Below, in pieces: positions 1-6,441 of a stretch of DNA of 10,635 nt. The position numbers and the translations under genes are program-made. Numbering within the stretch: the stretch's first letter is position 1; each line of letters opens with the position of its first letter. The stretch is from Campylobacterota bacterium (GTDB taxonomy: Bacteria; Campylobacterota; Campylobacteria; Campylobacterales; SZUA-545): positions 1 to 10,635 of the forward strand of contig PWVP01000208.1 in assembly GCA_003561815.1 (NCBI GenBank), given 5' to 3'. The notes under the pieces were generated by a model, which ran no database searches, was not told the origin of the DNA, and worked only from the letters and a program-made list of their open reading frames with translations.

Positions 1-148
1 CCGCCGTATCATCGAAAGGGTTTTGCACCACCACCGCCAGCGCCTCTTTGATCGCCTCTTGGTGATCGCGTACACCGTTTTCGGTAAAGATCAGGCCACA
101 AAGCCCATAGAGCCTCCCCCGGGCCTGATCGATCGCTTCTAGTTTCAT
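1..148 (-). CDS. TorD/DmsD-like redox-enzyme maturation chaperone, N-terminal fragment
   Basis: This is the first 49 codons of a gene that continues beyond the left edge; its ATG is at 148-146. The visible protein begins MKLEAIDQARGRLYGLCGLI and continues with F-T-E-N-G. An N-terminal helix with R-x-x-Y-G-L-x-x-L-I-F is the typical opening of TorD/DmsD family chaperones, which are cytoplasmic, bind the Tat signal of molybdenum enzymes and help insert the cofactor. Its start overlaps the stop of the upstream 4Fe-4S protein gene (ATGA, 148-145), so the two are probably translationally coupled. In Campylobacterota this order often leads into a formate dehydrogenase operon, which would lie off the window to the left. 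The family call rests on a short fragment plus context, so it is moderate. Confidence 0.55.
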   Translation of the reverse strand, partial: MKLEAIDQARGRLYGLCGLIFTENGVRDHQEAIKEALAVVVQNPFDDTA

Positions 149-1782
149 GAGAGACTCTCCTCTTCAAAATGGGCTTTCATCATCACCTTGGGCTTACACT
201 CCGCGCAGCAGCGCAGGGTGCGGGCCTTGGGCGAATCCCCGCCAAAAATCCCCTCAAAAAGCCCGAGCACCTTCGCGATCGATTTACCCGAGGCAAAGGG
301 TTCGCCGCACTCGACACAACAGAAGGGATCATCTTCAGCCATCTGCACCGGCTCAAACCACGCGGCACTCAGCTCGATGCCATCAGGCACCAGCGCGATC
401 GCCTGCTCGGGGCAGATCGCCGCACACTCGCCGCACTGGGTGCATTTGGAGAAGTTGGCCATCAGGCGGTTCTCTTCGCCAAAGAGCGCACCGGTGTTGC
501 AGCTTTGCACACAGCTCATACAGAGGGTACAGAGCGGCTCACTCACCGCCACGCGGCCATAGCGCACCACCTCGCCATTGGGCACACTGCCCAGACTCCG
601 ATCGCCGATCGCCGCCTGCAGACGCGTCGCAAAACGATCGCGCTTAAAGCCCGCCTCGACAATCGGCGGCGAAAAGCGGCTTCCCGCCACCGGCCGTGCC
701 CACTCAAGCGCCTCCTCCAAAGCGGCCACATCCTGAATAATCAGCACCGCATCACACCCATAAAGCTGCCGCCAGATGGCATTGAGCAGCGTCGCCGCAT
801 CGCGCGTACCTTTAGAGACAATCTCACTAAAGAAGATCACCTGGCTCCCGCTCTCCTGAAGCAGCGCCAGAAGCTGGGTCTCAGAGGGGAACTTTTCGCG
901 CTCAATCACGAAGGGCAGTACCCCCGCAGGCAGGCTTACATCTGCCAAACCCAGCATGTTTTCAGGGATCAAAAGCGCCACCGTGGACTCATAAGCCAAA
1001 GCCGCCTGCTCAAACGCCTCGATCGGCAGCCGGGCAAAGTCGATCGCGCCGCTGGGACAGGCGCTGATACAGCCGCCACACCCCATACAGTCCACATCAC
1101 TAAAGATCAGCTCTCGTTTTTCATCCGCTTTGACCACCCCGAAGGTGGGGCAGAGCTCTGCGCACAGACCGCACGCCTCACTCTGGCGATCGGCGTACTG
1201 GCAGCGCGTGGCATCGTAGGTGACGCTTTTGGGGTAGGTGTACTCGCCCCGGCGCGAAAGAAGCGTCTCTTTCAAGGCCGCCTCATCAGACCCGGCGGCA
1301 ATCACGCCGAAAAAGCGCTCCAGATCCGCATCGGGCTCCATCAAAACGATCTGATCGCACGACTCGGTGTGGTTAGGCCAGTGGGCACGCAACTGACCGA
1401 GGTGCCCCTCAAGCCGTAGCTGATCGGCGATCGGCGCAACCGTAACGGAAAAATCGGCCTTCAGCGTTTCAGCCAGCGCCGAAGCGGGCGCCTTCTGGCC
1501 CAAAATCAGCACCCGATCGCCCACTGCGATGGTGTGGCTCTCAAAGGTGGCACGATCAAACTGCACCGCGCGCTTCTCAAAGAGCGTGGCGATCGCCGCT
1601 GCCTTCTCGCGCCCTGTGCTTCGGGTGTGACGGGCAAACCACGCCACCTCCGGCGCAGTGATGGCCTCCTTATAGGGTTCGCTGCTGGCGATATAGACCC
1701 TCCCCGCCTGGGGCCGGAAGTCCACACCGGGCAGCTGCTTTAAGAGTGCCTGCTCGCCACCACACCATAAAAACTCCGCCAT
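145..1782 (-). CDS. multi-cluster 4Fe-4S ferredoxin-type protein, probably formate dehydrogenase-associated
   Basis: The protein has 545 residues, no signal peptide and no membrane segment, so it should be a cytoplasmic electron carrier or accessory protein. Two ferredoxin-like modules are visible. The first has C204-x2-C207-x3-C211-P with C194 as the likely fourth ligand, followed by C232-x2-C235-x2-C238-x3-C242-P. The second has C418-x2-C421-x2-C424-x3-C428 followed by C447-x2-C450-x2-C453-x3-C457-P. That gives up to four [4Fe-4S] clusters. The C-terminus carries C489-x2-C492 and C526-x2-C529 pairs (each preceded by an extra Cys), resembling a small zinc or rubredoxin-like knuckle. Residues 1-180 contain no Cys motif; I do not recognise a fold there. 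The start at 1782 is supported by GGAGGTG five bases upstream. The next gene is a TorD-like chaperone, which suggests a role with a molybdenum oxidoreductase such as formate dehydrogenase. The precise function is unknown. Confidence 0.85.
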   Translation of the reverse strand: MAEFLWCGGEQALLKQLPGVDFRPQAGRVYIASSEPYKEAITAPEVAWFARHTRSTGREKAAAIATLFEKRAVQFDRATFESHTIAVGDRVLILGQKAPASALAETLKADFSVTVAPIADQLRLEGHLGQLRAHWPNHTESCDQIVLMEPDADLERFFGVIAAGSDEAALKETLLSRRGEYTYPKSVTYDATRCQYADRQSEACGLCAELCPTFGVVKADEKRELIFSDVDCMGCGGCISACPSGAIDFARLPIEAFEQAALAYESTVALLIPENMLGLADVSLPAGVLPFVIEREKFPSETQLLALLQESGSQVIFFSEIVSKGTRDAATLLNAIWRQLYGCDAVLIIQDVAALEEALEWARPVAGSRFSPPIVEAGFKRDRFATRLQAAIGDRSLGSVPNGEVVRYGRVAVSEPLCTLCMSCVQSCNTGALFGEENRLMANFSKCTQCGECAAICPEQAIALVPDGIELSAAWFEPVQMAEDDPFCCVECGEPFASGKSIAKVLGLFEGIFGGDSPKARTLRCCAECKPKVMMKAHFEEESLS

Positions 1783-1787
1783 CTGCC

Positions 1788-1794
1788 ACCTCCA
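1788..1794 (-). promoter_or_regulatory. Shine-Dalgarno of the 4Fe-4S protein gene
   Basis: Read on the minus strand, GGAGGTG lies just upstream of the ATG at 1782 with a spacer of about five bases. It fixes the start of the Fe-S protein and is the strongest ribosome-binding site in the window. Confidence 0.75.
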
Positions 1795-1869
1795 GGATTG
1801 GTAAAAAAAAGTTGACTTTCCACAGTCTAGGGGCTTATCTCTTAATTCTAAATTAAATCAATCAGGTTA

Positions 1870-1896
1870 CTCGATATGTTTTTTTGACATATCGAG
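1870..1896. repeat. perfect 10-bp inverted repeat, candidate operator
   Basis: CTCGATATGT (1870-1879) and ACATATCGAG (1887-1896) are exact reverse complements separated by a seven-base T-rich loop (1880-1886). Arm centres are 17 bases apart, under two helical turns, which suits a dimeric regulator. As RNA it could also form a hairpin, but the T tract is in the loop and not after the stem, so it is not a terminator in either direction. It sits midway between two divergent start codons, so it could control both units. No regulator gene lies in the window. Confidence 0.6.
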
Positions 1897-1928
1897 CTCT
1901 GGCGGTCGAGACCTAAACCCAAATAGGG

Positions 1929-1934
1929 TATAAC
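1929..1934 (+). promoter_or_regulatory. candidate -10 hexamer for the nitroreductase run (leaderless)
   Basis: TATAAC matches the -10 consensus at five of six positions and ends seven bases before the ATG at 1942, so transcription would start at or next to the start codon. No Shine-Dalgarno precedes that ATG at a usable distance, which agrees with a leaderless mRNA. No convincing -35 is present. Confidence 0.35.
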
Positions 1935-1941
1935 TCGCCCT

Positions 1942-2601
1942 ATGGAAACCAAAGACGCCCTTCTCAAACGACAAAGTATCCGCGCCTTTTTAGACAGGCC
2001 CGTCGAGCCGGCACTCCTGGAGCAGCTGCTCAAGACCGCCCGCTTTGCCCCCTCGTCGGTCAACTCCCAGCCCTGGCAGGTGGCCGTGGTACAAGGCGGC
2101 AGCCTACAGAGGCTCAGCCAGAGACTGATCGAAGCGCTCAAGCAGCCTGCCCAGGCGGAGGTGGTCTACTACCCCGATCACTGGTTTGAGCCCTACCGAT
2201 CGCGCCGCCGTGGCTGCGGTCTGGCGCTCTACAACGCGCTTGGCATCGAGCGGCGGGATGTGGAAAAACAAAGAGCCGCCCAGCTGAACAACTTCCGCTT
2301 TTTCGGTGCGCCGGTGGGGTTGGTGCTGCTGGTGCATCGCGATCTCAACCCCGGCTCGCTGGTGGATATGGGGATCTTCTATCAGAGCCTGATGCTACTG
2401 GCCACCGATGCGGGGCTGGGCAGCTGTGCGCTGGGCTCCATCGCCGAGTACCCCGATGCGATCCGCGAGGCGCTGGAGCTCGACGATCACTGGAAAGTGG
2501 TCGGCGGCCTGGCGCTCGGCTGGCCCGATCCCGACGCGGCGGTCAACGGCTTTCGCACCGATCGCGCCGATCTAACGGAGCTGGTCTCGTGGCACAACTA
2601 G
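1942..2601 (+). CDS. nitroreductase family FMN-dependent oxidoreductase
   Basis: The protein has 219 residues, the usual size of a single-domain nitroreductase. It is a soluble flavoprotein that would use NAD(P)H to reduce nitro compounds, quinones or related substrates; the physiological substrate cannot be read from the sequence. Family marks are the N-terminal R10-Q-S-I-R14-x-F FMN-phosphate motif, A-P-S-S-x-N-S-Q-P-W (36-45), G-L-G-S-C-A-L-G near 158-165, and the C-terminal G-G-L-A-L-G-W-P motif (188-195). The ATG at 1942 is the first in frame after the intergenic region and lacks a Shine-Dalgarno, which suggests leaderless translation. The 3' end overlaps the GTG start of thiE by 13 bases, so the two are probably coupled. 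Family assignment is firm. Confidence 0.9.
   Translation: METKDALLKRQSIRAFLDRPVEPALLEQLLKTARFAPSSVNSQPWQVAVVQGGSLQRLSQRLIEALKQPAQAEVVYYPDHWFEPYRSRRRGCGLALYNALGIERRDVEKQRAAQLNNFRFFGAPVGLVLLVHRDLNPGSLVDMGIFYQSLMLLATDAGLGSCALGSIAEYPDAIREALELDDHWKVVGGLALGWPDPDAAVNGFRTDRADLTELVSWHN
2577..2580 (+). promoter_or_regulatory. Shine-Dalgarno deciding the GTG start of thiE
   Basis: GGAG sits eight bases before GTG 2589, inside the end of the nitroreductase gene. It supports GTG 2589 as the thiE start, and the protein then begins at the right place relative to the conserved L-Y-A-I-T-D motif. Confidence 0.55.
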
Positions 2602-3221
2602 CGGGGCTTTATGCCATCACCGATGAGCGGCTCACGCCCACAGAGTCGATGGCCCAGCAGGTGGCGGCCGCGCTCAAAGGGGGGGCGCGTATCGTGCAGC
2701 TGCGCGATAAGCAGAGCCCGCAGGCGGCCCTCCTGCCGATCGCACGAAAACTCAAAGCCCTCTGCGAAGCGTACGAGGCGCTCTTTATCATCAACGATCG
2801 CATCGATCTGGCCCGGGCGGTTCAGGCCGATGGCGTCCATCTGGGCAGAGAGGATGGGGCACTTGAGCAGGCGCGCGAGATGCTCGGCCCCGAGGCGATC
2901 GTGGGCATCTCCTGCTACGGCGATCTCGATCGCGCCCGCACGATGGAGCAGGCGGGGGCCGACTATGTCGCCTTTGGCAGCTTTTTTACCTCCCCGACCA
3001 AACCCCACGCAGCGGTGGTGCCCCCTTCGGTTTTAACCCAGGCGCGCCAGAAGCTCTCCATCCCCCTCTGCGCTATCGGCGGCATCACCCTTAAAAACGC
3101 ACCGCCGCTGATTGAGGCGGGGGCCGACATGATCGCCGTGATTAGCGATCTGTGGCAGGCTGAGGATGTGGCCGCCCATGCACAAAAATACCAAACACTT
3201 TTTACCAAGGATAGACCGTGA
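2589..3221 (+). CDS. thiE: thiamine-phosphate synthase
   Basis: This 210-residue enzyme joins hydroxymethylpyrimidine diphosphate to the thiazole phosphate to give thiamine monophosphate, in the cytoplasm. It is a full-length single TIM-barrel. Family motifs appear in order: L-Y-A-I-T-D (7-12), V-Q-L-R-D-K (36-41), I-I-N-D-R (67-71), D-G-V-H-L-G (81-86), G-x-S (106-108), S-P-T-K (135-138) binding the pyrophosphate, and C-A-I-G-G-I (161-166). The start is GTG, chosen by the GGAG eight bases upstream and the position of the first motif. It overlaps the nitroreductase gene by 13 bases and the cytochrome gene by four (GTGA). No TPP riboswitch was seen upstream of the run and no other thiamine genes are nearby, so thiE appears to be placed here by operon shuffling. 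Confidence 0.93.
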   Translation: MAQLAGLYAITDERLTPTESMAQQVAAALKGGARIVQLRDKQSPQAALLPIARKLKALCEAYEALFIINDRIDLARAVQADGVHLGREDGALEQAREMLGPEAIVGISCYGDLDRARTMEQAGADYVAFGSFFTSPTKPHAAVVPPSVLTQARQKLSIPLCAIGGITLKNAPPLIEAGADMIAVISDLWQAEDVAAHAQKYQTLFTKDRP

Positions 3222-3625
3222 GAAGAGCTTTCATCCCGACGCTGGCAGCAGCCGTGCTGCTACTTTCAGGCTGCGGTGAGCGCGAAGAGAGTGCGCCGCA
3301 AGAGGAGCGGGCCACCCTCCCTGCCCCGCCAAGCGATCGCAGCCAAAAGAGCGCACCCCAGGCCGCCGCCTCTGAGACGGCCACCACCGGTGAGAGCCTC
3401 TATCGATCCTGCATCCCCTGCCACGGCGCAGGGGGTCAGCAGCCCGCTTTAGGGGTGGGTGAAGCGATCGCAGGGTGGTCTGAAGAGCGGCTCATCGAGG
3501 TGATCACCGCCTATCGAACCGGCAGCCTGAACAACCACGGCATGGGCGGCATGATGAGCAGTCAAGTGCTGCAGCTAAGCGATGGGGATATCGAGCAGCT
3601 GGCGCACCACATCGCCAACCTCTAG
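3218..3625 (+). CDS. lipoprotein class I-type cytochrome c
   Basis: The 135-residue precursor starts with a short charged n-region and hydrophobic stretch ending in the lipobox L-L-S-G-C19, so it should be lipidated at C19 and tethered to a membrane facing the periplasm. A roughly 40-residue linker rich in A, P, E and Q follows (20-58). One haem-binding motif is present, C65-I-P-C-H69, with a sixth ligand probably M109, M112 or M113 in the G-M-G-G-M-M segment. The rest resembles a small c553-like domain with a C-terminal helix. The role would be electron transfer in the periplasm; the partner is unknown. The GTG start overlaps the thiE stop (GTGA), with AAGG seven bases upstream (3207-3210). 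It lies 13 bases before the receptor gene. Confidence 0.87.
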   Translation: MRRAFIPTLAAAVLLLSGCGEREESAPQEERATLPAPPSDRSQKSAPQAAASETATTGESLYRSCIPCHGAGGQQPALGVGEAIAGWSEERLIEVITAYRTGSLNNHGMGGMMSSQVLQLSDGDIEQLAHHIANL

Positions 3626-3638
3626 CAAAGCGGCGCAC

Positions 3639-5900
3639 ATGTTACAGGGGGTAAAGGTTGCAACGCTTCTAGGGCTGCTCTTGAGCACTGTCGCTGCTCA
3701 AGATGGCTTCGAGCAGCAGCTGTTAGAGGCGCTTAGCCAGAGCGATGTGCTGGCCACCGAGACCAAGCTCAACATCGACGATCGCCCCTCCACCATCACC
3801 GTACTCCACCGCGAACAGCTCACACGGATGGGGTTTATGACCCTGCATGACGCGCTGGGGATGCTACCGGGCATCGAACAGAGCCGATCGACCAACGGCT
3901 GGCGCACCGTCACCGTGCGGGGTGCGCACAACCCCAACGGCTTCGGGTTTGACAAGGTCAAACTCCTCATCGACGGTGTCGATGTCACCAGCGATCTCTA
4001 CGGCACCGTCTACTACTACCTCGACTTTCCCGTGGAGCTGATTGAGCGCATCGAGGTGCTGCGCGGCCCGGCATCGGTGGAGTACGGCACCGGGGGCTAC
4101 GCCGGGGCGATCAATGTGATCACCCGCCTCCAAGAGGGCCACTCGCAGCTCTTTCTCCAGGGCGGCGATGAGCGCTACCGCGCGGCTGGAGCGGTCTTTA
4201 ACCATCAAGGCGATCGGTGGCGCATCGGCGTGGACGCCTACCACCGCAGCGACGAGGCGAGTGTCTTCTATCCCGATCCCGATCGGGGCAGCACCCACAC
4301 CTATAGCGGCACCTCCTATCAGGGTTTTACCGATCGGGCAGCGGGGCTGCTCATAACAGACGGCCAGTTCTATCTCAAAGGGCGAACCAAAGATGCCGCC
4401 TACGATAACCATACCGGCGGCACCGCCTCCCCCGTAGCGGACAACAGCGACAAAAACAACAACACTCACCACCTTTTAGAGGTTGGCTACCGCGCACCCG
4501 CTATCGACGGCTTTCGCTGGGGCATCAAAGCGGGGGTACGCGCCTACACCTACGATATGCGCCTTCGCGCCTACACCCCCGATCAGGTGCGAGCGATCAC
4601 CATGAGCGATCTAAACGATCTCGAGCCGATCGGCGCAGGGTATGTGCAGTTACTCATCGAACAGGGACTCAGCGAAGAGGACGCCCTGGCTCGCTGGGAG
4701 AGCTCGGCCCGACCGGCTCTTTTAGAGGCGATTGATCACAACCTGACCGACTATGGCATCGCCAACTTCTACGCCCAAGAGCAGGCCCACTACGCCCAGC
4801 TGGATCTGCACTATGATGGATGGAACGGCCACCACCTCCATCTGGGTGCGGCCATCGAGCAGAGCAGCAACCGCCGCAGCCATATCGACACCAACTACCT
4901 CACCGAAGAGATTGGGGCCACCGGCGAGAAGGTGCTTGAAAACGATCTCTTAGCGCTTGCTGGTGGAGAGCCCCAGCCGATCGATGCCGACTGGGGGGCG
5001 ACCAAACGGCTGGTTGATGATCGCGGCTTTATCTCCAGTGCGCGCCATAGCCGCCAGATTAGCTCCCTATGGGCCATCCACACCGCCCAGATTACGCCCG
5101 CCCTGGATCTGATGGCGGGGCTTCGTGCTGACCACTACGACGATCTGGAGAGGACGCTGCCAAGCTATCAGATCGGCGCACTCTACCGCGCCTCGGCCAC
5201 CAACCGGTTTAAGGCGATGGCCGGACGCGCCTTTCGAGCCCCCAGCCGGATGGAGCTCTACTCGCTGGGGGCCAGAGGGCTGGTGCCGCTGGGCAACGAC
5301 GATCTCGAGCCTGAGACCATCGACACCCTGCAGGTGGGGTGGCACCGCCGTTTGAGCGGTCAGGGGATGATGGAGGCGACACTGTTTCACTCCACCCTGC
5401 GCGATGTGATTGACATCAACACCACCGGCGATGATCGCTACGACAACTACCCCAAACGGACCGCCCGCGGCTTTGAGTTTGGCTGGCACCAGCGCGTCGA
5501 GCAGAACCACCGCTTCCAGGCCAGCTTCACCTATCTCGATGTGCGCCACCACGGCCACAAGCAGCCCAGCTACAGCCGCGATCAGAGCTACCTGCACGAT
5601 ATCGCCACCATTATGGGCAACCTCGCCCACACCTGGTATATCGATGAGCGCTGGAGCCTTAACAGCCACGCCCAGCTCCACGCCGGACGGGTTCAGAACA
5701 GCTCCGATCAGCCCATGGATGATAACCTTATCCTCAATGAAACACTCAGCTTTCAGATAGATCCCCAGAGGCGGTGGCAGCTGCACCTGCACAACCTCTT
5801 TGACTCCGCGCGCACGACAGCCTCCAACGGTGGGCGGCACGCCAGCGGTTCACCCATGCCCGGAAGGCGGATCTATATGGGCTACACCCAAAGGTTCTAA
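3639..5900 (+). CDS. TonB-dependent outer-membrane receptor
   Basis: From ATG 3639 the precursor has 753 residues, normal for the family. Residues 1-20 are a clear Sec signal peptide (hydrophobic L-L-G-L-L-L core, cleavage likely after V-A-A). The plug domain runs from about 45 to 162, with P-S-T-I-T-V-L, L-P-G-I-E-Q, T-V-R-G and the strong I-E-V-L-R-G-P-x-S-V-x-Y-G (138-150) and G-A-I-N-V-I-T block. The rest is barrel, with alternating aromatic strands and the classic final aromatic residue (G-Y-T-Q-R-F). An ATG 19 codons earlier (3582) is rejected because it would bury the signal peptide and overlap the cytochrome gene by 44 bases. No strong Shine-Dalgarno is seen. Neighbours encoding a YfiR-like protein and kinases suggest a sensory role as well as, or instead of, uptake. 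The ligand is not evident. Confidence 0.93.
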   Translation: MLQGVKVATLLGLLLSTVAAQDGFEQQLLEALSQSDVLATETKLNIDDRPSTITVLHREQLTRMGFMTLHDALGMLPGIEQSRSTNGWRTVTVRGAHNPNGFGFDKVKLLIDGVDVTSDLYGTVYYYLDFPVELIERIEVLRGPASVEYGTGGYAGAINVITRLQEGHSQLFLQGGDERYRAAGAVFNHQGDRWRIGVDAYHRSDEASVFYPDPDRGSTHTYSGTSYQGFTDRAAGLLITDGQFYLKGRTKDAAYDNHTGGTASPVADNSDKNNNTHHLLEVGYRAPAIDGFRWGIKAGVRAYTYDMRLRAYTPDQVRAITMSDLNDLEPIGAGYVQLLIEQGLSEEDALARWESSARPALLEAIDHNLTDYGIANFYAQEQAHYAQLDLHYDGWNGHHLHLGAAIEQSSNRRSHIDTNYLTEEIGATGEKVLENDLLALAGGEPQPIDADWGATKRLVDDRGFISSARHSRQISSLWAIHTAQITPALDLMAGLRADHYDDLERTLPSYQIGALYRASATNRFKAMAGRAFRAPSRMELYSLGARGLVPLGNDDLEPETIDTLQVGWHRRLSGQGMMEATLFHSTLRDVIDINTTGDDRYDNYPKRTARGFEFGWHQRVEQNHRFQASFTYLDVRHHGHKQPSYSRDQSYLHDIATIMGNLAHTWYIDERWSLNSHAQLHAGRVQNSSDQPMDDNLILNETLSFQIDPQRRWQLHLHNLFDSARTTASNGGRHASGSPMPGRRIYMGYTQRF

Positions 5901-5907
5901 AACGCTC

Positions 5908-6441
5908 ATACGAAAACTGCTGCTCCTATCGGCTTTAGCACTTCCGCTGCTGGCAGAGAAGTACAGCTCTTTGCTGCTGCAGATGCATGCGCGGGTCTTT
6001 CCGACCATCGTGATGATGGATACCGCCATCGCCTCACGGCTGTTCGAGGATCGTCTCCATCTGGTGGTTTTGCACGAGGGCGCCGATCGCCGCTATGCGC
6101 TGAACTTTATCGAGCAGCTTCAGGCCCACCACGGCGAACGCATCGGCCCCTACGCCTGGGATGCCGAGGCGATCGCCTATGGGGCGTTTGATGAAGATCG
6201 CGCGGCCAGTGCTGTCTATCTGCTGCCCACCACCCCGGTGATGCTGATGCAGAGTGCGCGCACGGCAACTGATCGGGGGCTGGTCTCGTTTGCCTACGAG
6301 GAGAACGGCATCGAGTTTGGGGTGATGACTACCCTCCATGTGGGGCGCAGCAGTACACCGTGGCTCAATATCGACACCATCCGCCAAAGCGGCATCACCT
6401 TTAAACCCACCCTCATCCAGATTGCAAGGCACTACCCATGA
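5908..6441 (+). CDS. YfiR-like (DUF4154-like) small periplasmic protein
   Basis: About 177 residues. The N-terminus, taken from ATA 5908, reads [M]IRKLLLLSALALPLLA, an ordinary signal peptide, so the mature part should be periplasmic. The C-terminal third (from D-R-G-L-V-S-F-A-Y, about 122-176) matches what I know of YfiR/DUF4154 proteins: a G-x-x-x-F segment, a short strand pair, W-L-N-I-x-x-I, then S-G-I-x-F-x-x-x-L-I-x-I-A near the end. YfiR itself is a periplasmic repressor of the diguanylate cyclase YfiN; no cysteines are present here, unlike P. aeruginosa YfiR. The frame has no ATG, GTG or TTG between the receptor stop (5900) and the signal peptide. An ATG at 5800 inside the receptor gene would add 36 residues that do not look like a signal peptide. 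The 3' end overlaps the kinase start (ATGA). Confidence 0.7.
   Translation: MRKLLLLSALALPLLAEKYSSLLLQMHARVFPTIVMMDTAIASRLFEDRLHLVVLHEGADRRYALNFIEQLQAHHGERIGPYAWDAEAIAYGAFDEDRAASAVYLLPTTPVMLMQSARTATDRGLVSFAYEENGIEFGVMTTLHVGRSSTPWLNIDTIRQSGITFKPTLIQIARHYP
6426..6429 (+). promoter_or_regulatory. Shine-Dalgarno of the sensor kinase gene
   Basis: AAGG lies eight bases before ATG 6438, inside the end of the YfiR-like gene, supporting that start together with the ATGA stop-start overlap. Confidence 0.45.

Larger units (their letters stand above)
1783..1941. promoter_or_regulatory. divergent AT-rich intergenic control region
   Basis: This 159-bp stretch separates the minus-strand Fe-S/TorD operon from the plus-strand nitroreductase run and must hold both promoters. 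It is much richer in A+T than the coding sequence on either side. Toward the minus strand a TAGAAT hexamer (1850-1845) is a possible -10. Toward the plus strand TATAAC (1929-1934) is a possible -10, placed so close to the ATG at 1942 that the transcript would be leaderless. A TTGACA hexamer on the plus strand (1884-1889) lies inside the inverted repeat but has no good -10 at normal spacing. The promoter elements are guesses; the region's role as a divergent control region is safe. Confidence 0.6.

Noticed and set aside
169..1419. 416-codon plus-strand open frame (and a shorter one at 147-647) antisense to the Fe-S gene
   Set aside because: The opposite strand has clear cysteine-cluster motifs, a strong Shine-Dalgarno and an ATGA overlap. 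The plus-strand product is an R/H/Q-rich composition without motifs, typical of a GC-rich antisense shadow.
1884..1889. Perfect TTGACA as -35 for the nitroreductase run
   Set aside because: No acceptable -10 hexamer is found 15 to 19 bases downstream; the plausible -10 at 1929 is 39 bases away.
3582..3638. Upstream ATG giving a 772-residue receptor
   Set aside because: The extra 19 residues would precede a clear signal peptide and overlap the cytochrome gene by 44 bases.
5067..5840. 257-codon minus-strand open frame across the receptor gene
   Set aside because: Antisense shadow of a well-supported TonB receptor barrel; V/G/A-rich product without motifs.
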